DNA from: Spirodela intermedia
Lineage: Eukaryota > Streptophyta > Magnoliopsida > Alismatales > Araceae
DNA length: 64,000 nt
NCBI GenBank assembly: GCA_902729315.2
Contig: LR746271.1
Coordinates: forward strand, 2,812,001-2,876,000
Direction of reading: 5' to 3'
The position numbers were made by a program, and so were the translations under genes. Positions 11,588 to 24,282 of the stretch are shown here, piece after piece; the first letter of the stretch is position 1; the number at the start of each line of letters is the position of its first letter. The notes below the pieces were generated by a model. The model was not told the DNA's origin. It saw only the letters and a program-made list of their open reading frames with translations, and did no database searches.

Positions 11588-13700
11588 CACGCTCGCTCGC
11601 TAATGCCAACAAAGCTGAAGAACTTTGGTTGAGCCCGGAGGCCGACTTCGTCCAGTCCGGTTGGTAGCCGTCCGAATGGACCTCCTCTTCCCTGTGGTGA
11701 GTTCCCGTATGCCCACACCAATTCAATGCTGGACTGCAGGCGCCGGCGAGCAGGCAGGATATCGTTCGCCGCGTTCCGTAGTGCCACCGCGAGCCACGAA
11801 GGCCCATGTGACTCTCGGCATCACGTACCTGTCGATGCGTTGTACACCCCGAGAACGACCTGCAGAGCCTTGCCGCTACCTACACATGGACCAGGAGAGA
11901 GAGAGGAGGACATGTTGTGTGTTTGATAGAAGATAGGCAGTATACCCATGTGATAATTGATAACTCAAATATCTATGATAAAAACAATAGAGAAGGATTC
12001 CGTGAGACCATGTTTCACCAACGAGCCTGCTTCGGTGATGTTTCATTCGTTAGACATTAAATGACACAATAAATAGTAACTAATTTTGACTTTGTTAGCC
12101 ACCTTGTGTAGGGGAGAATGCATTGACTGGTGATCGCTTGTCGACTTCCTCCTTGATTCAGGTTTCCATTTCGTGTGGAAAGATATTTTTGCGAGAAAAC
12201 TGTTCTATGTAGAGTATATTTTGGCCGAATTAGCCAAAAAAATGCTCAAAATTAGTTTTTTTAATCGACTAAATCCTCTAGTAAATTGGAAGTTCCCATC
12301 TAGCGCCGTAGAGCATGTACGTGGCGTAGGGACAGAGAACGGCATATTTGTGACCCCTTACCGCGTCGTGTGGGCCCCTCGTCCTTCAAAGCCCGCTCCT
12401 ATGTACAGATTCAAAGAAAGTATTTACCTCGTTTTATTTAATTTTTCCGAAAATGCTGGGAATTTCAGAGACCCTTCTCCGTCATCACGCCGTTAACTCC
12501 AAGGACGACAGCGAGGAAGGAAGTAACCGTCAATAGGGTGTTCACTTAACATGAGAAAATCAGAACGCCTGTAATTTATTTTAATTCCGTAAACCAAGGT
12601 GAGTCGCGTAATTAATTACTCGTTCTGCAACGCACCCACACAACAATATATTTTAAAAAATGCTTTTTGAAATGCGGGTTGAGCCGGAATCTTGACCGCG
12701 ATGATTAAATAGAGAGAGAAAGAGGGGAAGGGGGCGTCACGACTGCGGCCGATGTGGGATTTATACCTGCCGTCACTGACACCCCACCGCTCTCTTTTCT
12801 TTCATCTGCAAGGAACAAGTGACGGGGAAAGTTGAGGGAAAAGGGGTGACTCTTCTCTGTCCTCTCTCTTTCTCTCTCTTTGTCGTCTTCAAGAACCGAG
12901 CAGACGCGGCGGTGTTAAATAACGAGGCGAGTGGGCATCTCCTACAGGACTCTGCGCTGCCTGGCCCTAAATTACTCGGCGTAATAGCTTGTTGATAGAT
13001 CGCAGCCACGGGGGTCGTCGTGGTAGATAACCGCACGTTACGGTGCTACGGAGGCGACCTTTCCCAGAAAGAAGACGAACCGAAGCTGCCTGCGGCGGCG
13101 GAAGGGACGAACTAGACCGTCGGGGAGGGGAAGGGGGCATCGGCAGTCGCGTCGAGCTGCGGCAGTCGACCGCAGCGGTGGCGGCGGCAACTTGCGGGGG
13201 CTCGTGGCTCCAGCGAGGGCTCCTCTTCTTCCGAGGCACACAGCCGCCCACCTTCGTGCTGGGACGGAGCGGTGCGGCGATGGATGGGGCCGGTAGGACG
13301 ACAGGCACCGAGGCCACAGCGCGCAGCGCAGCGCGGAGTCCTCGCCGACGCTGCCGCGCGGGGGGCCACAGCCCCCTCGGGCGCGCGGAGCAGAGCCGTG
13401 GTGGGGAAGCCACGGCGGTAGGGACGCGACTGACGATCACACATGCAGCCGACGATCTACATCTTCGTCGACGACCACGGATCCACGTCTGACCAAGCGG
13501 GGCCCCGGGGCTTACGTGGCCCACGGAGGGCCCCCGCCCCAATATCCTAGAGCCTCGGTCAGTAGTGTGGGCCCCCTTACGGTTAACTCTTCGACGTGGG
13601 GTCCCACCAACAACCGTGACCTGTGCTGACTCGTCCCTTCCCACCCCACCTTTTAACTGTTATCTCTTTTAGCAAGTAAATGCAAAAGTAATATTTATCT
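10740..13700. other. Intergenic DNA with microsatellite and GC-rich blocks
   Basis: The stretch upstream of the RING gene holds a long CT tract (11494-11587), a mixed block to about 11950, and a GC-rich block at about 13040-13500. Frames here (11184-11807 minus, 12967-13644 minus, 13043-13492 plus, 12173-12496 plus) translate to low-complexity or unrecognised peptides with no domain motif. I treat them as non-coding promoter-distal DNA. Confidence 0.5.
11494..11587. repeat. CT/CCCT microsatellite
   Basis: A nearly pure CT tract with an inner CCCT run. It produces the Ser-Leu and Arg-Glu frames seen on the two strands, which are not genes. Confidence 0.95.
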
Positions 13701-13739
13701 TCCACTGGTTGAAGGGATTGTACGATCATCTCCTCTCTG

Positions 13740-13747
13740 TATAAATA
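13740..13747 (+). promoter_or_regulatory. TATA box of the RING E3 ligase gene
   Basis: TATAAATA stands 66 bases upstream of the chosen ATG at 13813. A start site about 30 bases downstream of it would leave a leader of about 40 bases. It also shows that the in-frame ATG at 13747, which overlaps the box, cannot be the translation start. Confidence 0.65.
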
Positions 13748-13812
13748 TGTCCGCAACCGCTACCTCTTTCTGTTCACCGCCAGGCGTCTTCTGCGTTTCT
13801 ACGGCGATCGGA

Positions 13813-15085
13813 ATGGAGGTCCAGGCGCAGTACCCCTCCGGCGCACAACACTTCGTCCAGGGGGATCGCCGGAAGGTTCCCCGGCTCGTGGGCGGCGCCG
13901 CTGCCGCCGGCGTCTTCGTCAATGGCTCCGTCGGTGGCCCCTCGCGCGCCGGAAGCGTCTTCTGGGGCGTCGTATCGAAGCAGGACGCCCTGCTTAACGG
14001 TGCCGCTGGCTTCAGCGGCGAGCCGGAAAGCGAGCTCACGTGTATCGCCTCCGGACCTCGCAAGAGAGTGTGCGACGGGAATGTAGGCCACTGGTTCGTG
14101 CCGCCCGGCCTTCAGCCGGAGCAGACGCGGGTAGACGGTGTCCCCATGGATGTTGGTCCTTCCAAGGTGGTGCCGCCGTGTGCAGGGACGCCACCCTTCT
14201 TGCAGGTGCCCAACGGGAATAACCGATTGAACGATTCGGAGATGACATCGACGACCGGCAGGCCGCACGCCGGTGCTCTGGTTCCTGCGGCAACGGAACT
14301 TGGGATTCCCACACCTTCAGAGGAACTCATTTCGCTGATACACAACCAAAATCTGGAGATTGATGCCTTCATTCGGCTCCAGGTAACGGATCGTCTCCAA
14401 CTTGTAAAGAAATTTAGGGGAAGAATTCCGCTGGGCGGTTTCTTTATTTTCTTTATCAGAACCATCTGAAATCTATGCTAATTTTTTCACCGAAGTGGAT
14501 CCTGCTATGCAGAATGAGAGGATCCGAATGGAAATGGATCAAACGCGGAAACGCCAGTGTCGGTCAATCCTGACAGCCATTCGAGGAAGAGCTCTGCACG
14601 CTCTGATGGAGAAGGAGGCGGAGCTGGAATCCATTAGCCGCCGTAATGCGGAGCTCGAGGAGAAGGTCAGTCAGTTGGCCTCGGACAATCAAGTATGGAT
14701 CCACGTCGCCCGGAGTAATGAAGCCGCTGTTTCTAGCCTCCGCGCCATGCTAGAGCAGGCTCTCGCAGAAGGCGCGTTAGCGCCTCCTACCGCGTTGCAG
14801 GACCAGGAAGAGGGATTTGGTGAAACGGACTTTCCGGCGCCGGCAGTTATGTCGACCGACGCTTACTCGTTCTGTTACAAGGAAACATTGGTTGCGGACG
14901 CGAAGGAGTCGTCGAAGGAGCTTTGCCGACGAAGTGTATGCAAGGTGTGCCTTGAGCGAGAGGTGTCAGTGCTGATGCTTCCGTGCCGGCACCTATGCCT
15001 GTGCAAACAGTGCGATGTCGCCGTCGACACCTGTCCTATTTGTTGCTCCATCAAGAATGCGAGCCTCCAAGTTTTCATGGCGTGA
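13813..15085 (+). CDS. BOI-type RING E3 ubiquitin ligase
   Basis: Two coding exons, 13813-14382 and 14513-15085, join in phase 0 (CAG|GTAACG donor, TATGCAG acceptor) to give 380 residues. The start MEVQAQYPS is the usual N-terminus of the plant BOI/BRG family (BOTRYTIS SUSCEPTIBLE1 INTERACTOR). Domains in order: a variable N-terminal half, a helical coiled-coil segment from about residue 170 to 265 crossing the intron, a WIHVA segment equivalent to the family's conserved pre-RING motif, and a C-terminal C3HC4 RING. The RING ligands are C333, C336, C348, H350, C354, C357, C364 and C367, and the protein ends LQVFMA. Family members ubiquitinate targets and repress cell death and gibberellin responses; that role is inferred from family only. 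Reading through the intron gives a stop after about 30 codons and no RING. Confidence 0.93.
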
Positions 15086-17119
15086 TGCCCGGCTATCGCT
15101 GATCTGTCGATTCTCGGATTACGACTTCGGCGTGCGATCTTAGCCATTTTGACACGTCGCTTGCTGACAACCGGGATGTCCATGGTCTGTGTTTCCCTCA
15201 AGTCCCCACATCTTCTTGTCACACGCCAATACAAACTGAAGTTTACACCATTCGTTATTCATTTCTTTCTGTTGTCCGTTCTCCCGTTGTCACATTTCGC
15301 AAGCGCAAGCTTGCCATACAAGCGTCTGTCAGCATGAGAGCGTGAGATCAGTTTTTGACGTCAGTGAATGCCATTATCTGTGACTATCCTAAAGTTTTCT
15401 TGTTAAAAGCTTACTCACAACAATCCAAGTTTCCCCGCTGCTTTCTCATGATCTCTCTAGGCGTAGGATAGGACGACCGAAGTGTCCGCGACCCAAGCGA
15501 GTTTACCCTTCGACGGTAGTCACCATCGCTGTAAATGCTGATTTATTACTTTGTATAACAAAAGGTCTGAGTGACCCTCACCGGAGATGGCGAGGATCTG
15601 GGTGGCGTCGACGGAATTGCTCGAGGAGACACGCCGAATAGACCGCCGGCCAATTTATTTCCAGCGTACTCATTGTTCGCAGATGGCGGGTCGCCGGGGA
15701 TCTGGCGCTTCCTTCCAAGGCAACTGCTGCTCGCCGACTCTGGAGATGATGACGCATAAAATTGCCTGCGCGTGTGGCAAACCAGTAAGTAGCCAGCACG
15801 ACTTTCGGACAATCTTTATTATAAAATGCATAAGCTCCACCTCGACCCCCAACCCCACACACCTGCCCTGGAGTTGGATTAATCATGGCGGAGAGCTGGT
15901 GGGTTCGGCAGATGTCTCTTGTTATTATCTCCCCACTGGATCGAAAGCCGGCAAGGCGAAGGGAACCAGACAGATCCCGGCGGCGGGTACATCGATGGCC
16001 GCCCCCCACTTGCTGCGCTCATCGGCGAGAATTCTCTGGTAACAAATCTGGCGTTTCCACCCGGGCTCGCTGCACTAACTGGGCCTTTCTTCTTACCCCT
16101 GTTCTTGTTCATAATATTCTTCCCCTTGTGTTGGTCGTCATTCGGATCGATGAACGGCGCAGGCGAATCCTTTCTATTTTTTAGGAGCGGAGACGGAAGC
16201 CCTGTGTCCTTATCGTCAGATTCTATCACTGAAGGGGCGGCGACGTCACTGTCCTATCGCTATCGGGCTTCCACAGGGAAAGATGTGAGGGGGCCGATTC
16301 ACTGGTGCCAGTCCGTCGTGTTTGCCCCTGCTCTCCGTCACGTCAACGCGCGTACCTCCTTGAACAGGTGATGTTCCCCTTCCACCTCCCATGCCTTGGA
16401 AGCCACGGCGCCGGAAATTTCTGAAAGCAAGAGAATCGAACGACAAACAGATACAAGACTTGTATCCACCGAGGGGCAGCTGTGGAGGGAGGCATCTGGC
16501 GTGAACTGAGTTCCTGTCCCCTTGATCAATCAAACTGCACCTGCCTTGCTTCCTACTCCATGCGAGTTTGGTTCAGGGAAATTCTTCCTCGCAAGGGCGG
16601 GATGATCCTTGGGAAGGAGATACGCCGATCCACGAAGGCAATGGCACAAAGGTCCTAGTGGGACGTTACAATTTTTTGATAGGAGATACGCCTATCATCG
16701 GTCAATTTTTTCATGTGAAGGTTACAATATCTGAGAAAACACTTTCCCCAAATACCATCCAATACATACTAGATCGATGTGATGAGTAGAGACTCTTTTC
16801 AGGGCCTAAGGTCGAAGACCTTGAAAAAAATTCATTATGAATCTTCATTTCTTTTCCATAGTCTAATAAAAAGACCGATCTAAGTGCTGGAATCAGGGCC
16901 TAGTGGGACGATCGATGAGGGCGAGGTTGGGGGAGGGGGGGGGGGGGTACGGGAGGGTGAGCCAGCACCAAAGACTGAAGGATAATTCGAGAGCTTACTT
17001 GGGTCGTCCATTTCGCATTGTCAATTCCAGAGGGAGAATATCGAGTTGTCTTCTTCCGGTAGATAAATACGACTCAAAATAGACCAGAGGAGCCGCCGGC
17101 TCTCGCGTCCTTTCGGCAC

Positions 17120-17120
<1 letters not shown>

Positions 17121-17170
<50 letters not shown>
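17121..17170. repeat. GA microsatellite
   Basis: A GA tract with one GC interruption. It is the source of the Ser-Leu frame on the minus strand. Confidence 0.95.
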
Positions 17171-17173
<3 letters not shown>

Positions 17174-18586
17174 TGGAGAGAGATATCGTGCAGAGCTGTG
17201 AAGGGGGATGATGGAGACGGGCATTAGGATTAGGATATCTCGTTGGGCTCGGCGAAGGTGTTGCTGCAGTCGCTGTTGGCTTATTCTTTCCAGTCTAGTC
17301 TTTTTATACGGTGGAAGGAGAGAGAAGGTGAAGGAGCGAGAGACAGAGAGGGGGAGGCATCACCTCTCCCTCTCTTTCTGTCTCTCCTCCCGCATTTATT
17401 AGTTGTTCGGGTGGGAGGAGAAGGGTCTCAAATCAGAGCCGGCCGTCTCTAGACCCAACCGAAAATAGACAGGGTAGAGTAGAGTCGCATACTACCGCCT
17501 TGACCGTCCCCCTCTCGGGTGGCGCCACGGCCTTTATGGTACTCCCCTCGACCGCACCTCTGCTAGGAGAGATGTAGAGAGAGAAATGGTGAACTGGGGG
17601 GATATGCTGCTTGGGAATTGGTGGCTACGTTTGCAACGGATACCGACTATAAATAGGCGGGAAGATCCCGATATGGCCACATCAGCCTCGCGGTATGGTG
17701 GCCTTGATACGCACTCGAATACCCCTTCCACCGGCGTGGCTTCTCCGCAGTGTTTTTATCTTAACTGTACCTCCCCTAGTGAAAAACCAGAGCGAGGTAA
17801 AGAGAGAGAGAGGGAGACAGTCCATTGATGTCGGTCGGGTTAGTGCAACTCTCCAGAAGAGGCTCGACCTGTCGCCATGAAGCCACGCCGAGCCTGCGGC
17901 GGCAGCAGCAGTAACAACAGCAGCAGCAGCAGCGGAGTGGGGGAGCGGGCGTGAGGTGACCAACGGCGTCCTCTTCTTCCGAGGCTTGGCCCAGCCGCGA
18001 CTGAGGCCAACGTAGGCGTGATTTGACCGCGGCCGCAGGGCCCGCAACGCGGTGGCGGCCTCCCTGACCGGAACCTCCGCCGCCGACGGCAACGACCGCG
18101 GCGGTCAGATTGGCGGCAGGGAGGGGCGAGTTAAGGACCGGCAGGTACGGCATCTCCGTCCAGTGCCCGGTGGTCTGGCGCGGGTTTCCCGTTCCGGGTG
18201 ACCTCGCCCGTCCTTGCCTGCGTCTTCATCCTCTCCTCTGATCTCTCTCACCCAGACCGATTAACAGTCCGTACTGGGTGAATGAACCTTCAGCTAGGCG
18301 ACGAATAGTTAAGGCCCTCTGGTTTCAAGAGCAGTGCCGCTCTCCTGCCCCACCAGCAGCTGCAGCAGCCTCCCGTTCTCTCTCTTCCTCTGTGCTCTGC
18401 TACGCACGCTACAGTTGGAGACAAGAGAGAGAGAGAGACGGGAATGATCAGTGAGAAAGCACGCCTTCACTGCTGTCGCCAGGGCTAAGCATGCCTTCAG
18501 AAAAGGGATCCGAGAGAGCGGTGGTTTAAACGAAAAACCTAATTAAAAAACGACACCTTTATTTCTAAGACGATCCCTGCAGGACC

Positions 18587-18785
18587 ACGACTTGGGTTGC
18601 CGACTTTTCGACATCTACTACTTTAAATCTGATCGCAGTATCTTAGAAATGACGAACAACATGGTAATTTTGATCGAGAGTTCGAACGACGTGGGTTTTC
18701 CAACTTTTCCGGATCTATTGCATTTGCTCGCAGCAATTTAAAAATGAAGAAGAAGAAAATTTTACTAGAGAACTCGATTCCTCTC
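18587..18785. repeat. Divergent tandem duplication, about 101-base units
   Basis: The unit starting CGACTTGGGTTGCCGAC at 18587 recurs as CGACGTGGGTTTTCCAAC at 18688. Both continue through CTTTTC.., CTCGCAG/ATCGCAG and an A-rich stretch to a GAGAGTTCGA/GAGAACTCGA end. The copies are clearly related but well diverged, so the duplication is old. Confidence 0.65.
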
Positions 18786-19180
18786 GATTTCAGAGGCCTG
18801 AGCTCGAGTAGCACCACTAACGACAGTGAGCTGACATGGAACAAATCCCAGGAAATAAAGGATTCCGAAAATAAGAATAAATAAGGATAAGAGATGTAGC
18901 CAAGTCAAAGACGGGAAAGGAGAAGATGCTAAAGAGTGAGTTAAGTACCTGACATGCAGTAATATCTGAACGCTATCAGAAAAGGGATCTTTAGGCCTTG
19001 GAGAGTGATCTGATGGGGCTGGAGAGGAGCCAGGATTCTTCTCGTTCCTGCTGCTGCTGCTGCTACTGCTGCAGCTGCTCTCTCCGGTTTTCTTTCCTTC
19101 TGAGACGTAGAGAGTTGGTCCTCGCGTTTTCGTTTTCGCCCTGGAGTCCAGATAGAACCCTAATAAGCTTCGCATGTTAG

Positions 19181-22100
19181 GCCCACTTGACGATTATCCT
19201 TCACTTAGTACTCAAAGCTCTAATATGTCCTCAGAGATAACTTTAGTCATCACATTGGATGGATGAACTGTTGAATCTTATCTCAATGTGTGGTATATTA
19301 TTTTATCATTATTAAGATAATCTTACTAAATTGATTCATGAAGGTTAATTAAGGAATTATGGTATCTCTCATAAGTATAGGGTTAAATAGATATAGAGAT
19401 CAGGTTATTTTCAATTTAATGATGAATAAAATTAAAAATTGACATCGAGAAGACAACCACCTTGAGGCTATCAGTACGAGTCAGATCCTTGAATCACACA
19501 CTAAGCTAGAGTTACTGCTGAAGAAAGTCATAAGGTCCGACGACTACAGTGTACTGATGTTAAAAGGCCAAAACCCCAGGTTCGGATTTAGATCGAAATT
19601 GACTCAGATATGTTTCTCCAGCATCTTCATCCTCCGGTCATTTGCCTCACACAGCGCCAATGACACAACCTCGATATGCTTGGTACGAGGTAGACAGGAA
19701 TGGGTTGTGCATTCTTACTCCAATCCATGCCATTCAACCTGCCGCAGAACACTAGGCCCACTCAAAAACCTACCCAGATCCCTTATTAATCCTCGGAGGA
19801 ATAGTTTAGCCAAAACATTGTTGGACTAGGCCAGCCCAACAATAATCTCTCCAATTATCACTCCCTCTTGATGATTCGAGACATTGATGAGAACCACTTC
19901 GTAAAAGTGCGCTCAAAGCCTAATTAGGAAAGCTCTCGAGTCGTTAACGTCTCACGCTCTACTGGGGAACCTCAGTGCTCCACTTACCACTAGTGAGAAC
20001 TTCCTGTTTATATATAACCTTGTATCTGGTTTCAACCTTATTTCCTTGCTGAAAACATTGCCCTTCAATGAGTTCAAGGTATGCCAATAGTTGGTAAGAT
20101 CCCATGAGACTGGAAGAAAGAGTACGTGTGTTTTAAGGGTTAAAACTTGGCCTCACAATCTAGTTTAACATACATGTCGATAGACAATCCTGGCTGTCTT
20201 TGAAGTTCAAGAAAGAGTCCTAGTATTTATCAGTAACCCTTCAAAACCATCACTGTATAGGGAGAGACTCTACCATGAAATCGGAAGTTATTACTTATGA
20301 TTTATAATATGTAGCATGTTGTTGACATGTTGTCTTTAAGGTGACTTAAGAGGTTTTCAAGCATTGCCCAAATGAAGACTTATGAAGTCAACTGCCCAAT
20401 TAGAAGTTCATCTTCAATTTATGAGCTCGCACCTACGTGTTAGTAGGAAATATGGATGACAATTTAGTTGACCATAAATGTTCACAAAAACATTAAACTG
20501 ACATAAAACTAAACAATACTGATTTCAACATTTTTATGAATTTTGTCAACATCAAAATTTCTTGACGATAAAGGCAAAAACTATATCAAAATAAAGCCAA
20601 AATGTTGTGAAGTATTAAGCATAAGGAAGCTTTGGATAACATTTCTAATTAAGCATGTTACTATTAGAGTTTCCATGTTCATCTACATTTTACCATTGAA
20701 TTTGATGATGATAGAAAACATTTCATGGAAAATAATAACTAAAACGTAATCCCATGATTTTTACGTATGATATTTTCATTAATTTTTTATTTATTGTGAA
20801 ACCAACAAAATTCAACAAGTATAGGATGGATGTAAAAATATATTATTCTTAATTTTACATTTAGTGTAGCAAATCAATCGAGTAGAATTTTTTAATATTG
20901 AATCTTATTAGATTGCAAAAGATGTTTATGGCTAATGCATTTGGTCTCCTAGATGCACAACAATAAAAACATAAATAAAGATGAAAACTTACGCAATATA
21001 CTAAAATTTCATGTAGAAAATTTGAAGGATTAATTTCTGTTTATGTCCTTGCACATCACTTACCATCGAAAATTTTGAATAAAAGTGAATAAAATCATGA
21101 AAATTTAATGACAAACCTCTTCTAGCATTAAAGAGAACGACTTAGCTATTCTGAAAGTAAGATAAAGTACATGAAAGGTTCAAAGTACTAGTTATCAATT
21201 ACTCGGCATGTTTTCTTTTTGCTAGTTCGAATTGGTGTACTTGGCTTATCTATAGTTGACTAAAAAAATTTAAGCACTTTAATGTTAGAAAAATCTTGAA
21301 CTGCCACCTTGGCTGGAAATAACATAGAAGCACTTTGTCAAAATTTTGGACTCAAAAATAATCAATCAAGGTGGCAGAATTCCCCAACAGCATAGAGTTT
21401 GGGAATCTTAGGTGAATTAATAAATCATTGATATGTCATATATGAAAGGGCAATCATTGTTTGAGGATTGTAACTCTAGAATAAGCCTATGTGCATCCAA
21501 TTGTGGTAATAACATTATATCTAGGGGATCTCTTACATGAAAAGATAATAAGTTACAAAGACTTAAGGCTAGGTTATTCTTTCAATATGAAAAGATGGGC
21601 TTAAAATCAAGTAATAATTGGCATTTTACAATGTAGATTTTTTTAACAATCTCTTATAGTTTAGATCTTTTTTAATACAAAACTCTTATATTTTATGTGA
21701 GCTATAATTGTTGGTTTTAGTGGGCCGGAACTAGGAACTAAGAGTGGGAGTGAAATTTTCTTTCAAGTTCTTCTTTGTTCTTCTTTGTTCTTATTTTGAT
21801 CTAAGAACCCACAAGGTTATATTGGTTTGTCCCCCAAAACTATTATACTTGTAAGTAAAAAGTCAAATTCCACTAATTTCTTAGTGAAACGTATTGAACA
21901 TGAGACCTTAACAAGTCTTTACTAAACACAAAGGCCTTTAAACGGCAAAACTAGATCTATCAGCTCTAGGAAATCAAAGAACAAGTTAAAAATAAGTGTG
22001 CACTCTTATAGATTTACATGAAGCTTCCTTCTGGTTAATTCCTTCTCTCAGAGATCCAAAATCAACTAATAGGACTCTAAATGCATTAGTGCCAGCCGAA

Positions 22101-24282
22101 TTTTCTTCTTTGTCTAATTATCAATTCACGTAGTTTGTACTGATACTTTTAATGAAATATGTGACCATTGTGCTCTCACTCTCTTTTTTTTACTACCTAT
22201 TAAAGTGGGTGAAAGTTCACTCTTCATATGTTGCATTTCAAGCCATTCCAATAGTTATTTGCAATGGATCCAAATTGTGTCATTAATTGTCACAACGAGG
22301 CATTGATTTAAGATTCATAAAATGCTTGTTAGTCTAGTAAAATACATAAAAAATGAAATCTGACTTCAGACGTGATGTTTTTGTATCTTATTTTCATTTA
22401 AGATATCTTTCAGCATGTCTCACATGCATATACTCTTGTTGCAATAAATTTACATATAAAAAATATTTGACTATTTTGAGGGGTATAAAAACCATTTTAT
22501 TTTCATCAGCAGCAATAGCTATCCAAAATAATTTTGATCATGGCAAACATATATAAGATAAATGAATATGGTGAAATATGTTAAATACTCATATACATCT
22601 AATATACATGAGTGATCTTTAGGACACATGCGTGAAATTAATTAAAAATAAATTTATAGAGCATACAATAATACTACAAAGTGTGAAAAATATAACTCAC
22701 TAAAATTAATTGATGCCCATGTTTTCAACTCCAATATTATGATGAATTTACCACTCAAAATCATTACTTTATTTTCTATTGTGGAAATTCTCAATAATTT
22801 CTAAAAATGCCATTAAAGATGAGTAATGTTTTATATGTTGGATTTCACATGAATATCTGAAGCAAAATATTGATATGATTCATACTAAGTTTATTATTTC
22901 CAATAATATTCAATTAGAAACTAATTGATTGAATCTGAGTATAAAGTCTTTTTGACTTTTATGAATATCATTAAATATTAATTGAAAATAATTTTGAATA
23001 TCATATATGGCCAAAGTAATCATGTGAAGTATTTACATGAAAATTTAACAGGCTTAGTTGAAACTCATATTTTACTTGGTATAATTTTGGTTTAATTTGG
23101 TTTTAAATTATTCATTATTTTGAAATGTCTTCATAGTCTCATTTTAATTATTTGGACAAGTAATAACCTAAGATATATATGTTGAAACTTAATAGTTAAA
23201 TGTATTGATTTAACTTTAGAGATGTCAAAATCCTTAACGGATGTATTATACTAGTTTTAGGCCACTCGAATTTATAATTTCTTTTGAATTTTTAATGTTC
23301 AGTAATGGAAAAATATAAGATGATTGGCTTAAAAAATTTTATGAATACAACATCTCTCATATAGATAATCATTTCTAAATGATCATCCTTGACCCATTAA
23401 CAATCTCAAGTTTTTTTCTAAGAACTTTTGCAAGGAATTACAAGTGAATTTGGGAAGATTTGCAAAGACAAGATAACTTGTTGTGGAACAAACCTTTACC
23501 CAAAGATGATCTTTGTTAATCTGATTTCAGTTAAGGCATGTTATGCAATCAGATAGAGTCATGATGTGAATAAAGAAAATAAAATCAAGAGAAATTTGAC
23601 TTTCTCTTCACAAATTCAAGACTACATTAAAGTTTGCATTAATATTTTAGAAAATTAAATCAATGATACTTTTTTTATTTCTTAACTTAATTACTAAAGG
23701 GATTTGAGCATCTAATCAACTTTGGCTCATGTAGAGCCATTAATGTAAAATAAAACTTGAAGTAAAATTCAAAAGGAACAATGCTTGGTAATTACTAATT
23801 GTTCTTAAACATTCATTTTGTGAAACCTGAAAATGATGTGTTCTTAGAGAGTCCATATATCAAAGACGCCAAACTACTATGAAAATAATAGTATTATTTA
23901 TATTTTAAATTTAGGATATATAATAAAATTTCGGATTAAAAGAATAATAAAATAATTTACCCAAAATAAATTGTAGGGTAAGGTTAGTTTAACCTCCTCT
24001 TCTTGATCTATGTGTAGTCTTAAGTTCAACAAATTTTAGCCTTTAGTGTAATTTCATTAATTCAATGCAATCTTTTGTGATTTATATTTTTTAAATTATA
24101 GAATTTTGACATTATAGTATTATTGTACTACCTTTGTACATATTTTTTTAAAATCAAAAACTTTAAAGTTCCCAAAGATAATAATTATATGTACTATTGA
24201 AGCTTTAAAAGTAATATATTGGTCATTTTTATCAACGCCTGAAAATCTACAAAAGGTTTACTAGTTTAGAGTAATGTGATAG
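19181..24282. other. AT-rich intergenic DNA with repeat traces
   Basis: No gene is recognised. 19190-20300 has the mixed composition of degraded transposon sequence (for example the CCAACAATAATCTCTCC clause near 19838). A segment at about 21715-21850 has a triplicated TTCTTTGTTC run and a C-rich clause. The short frames at 19557-19829, 20543-20749 and 22353-22556 show no known domain. Confidence 0.5.

Larger units (their letters stand above)
15086..19180. other. Non-coding intergenic DNA, mixed GC
   Basis: Downstream of the RING gene I find no recognised gene. The longer frames are 15587-16042 plus, 15578-16009 and 15879-16229 minus, 15919-16371 plus, and 17682-18153 minus. They lack domain motifs and overlap one another. 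A good splice-donor word (AAACCA|GTAAGTAG, about 15786) is present without a matching exon. Local features are a G13 run near 16933, a GA tract at 17121-17170, a CAGCAG run near 17905-17935, a divergent duplication at 18587-18785 and a CTG run near 19047-19077. Confidence 0.45.

Noticed and set aside
11184-11807. Long frames made of Arg-Glu or Ser-Leu runs (also at 38070-38430, 49077-49530 and 56714-57324).
   Set aside because: They are translations of GA/CT microsatellites and have no domain or splice context.
12967-13644. 225-residue minus-strand frame upstream of the RING gene.
   Set aside because: Low complexity in GC-rich DNA, overlapped by other frames, no recognised domain.
13747-13812. 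Upstream in-frame ATG of the RING gene.
   Set aside because: It overlaps the TATA box, so it should not be in the mRNA; the family start MEVQAQYPS is at 13813.
15980-16010. GTSMAAPH in a plus-strand frame, resembling the subtilase active-site serine motif.
   Set aside because: Only eight residues match. The frame stops soon after, and none of the other subtilase motifs (catalytic Asp, His or Asn regions) are present nearby.
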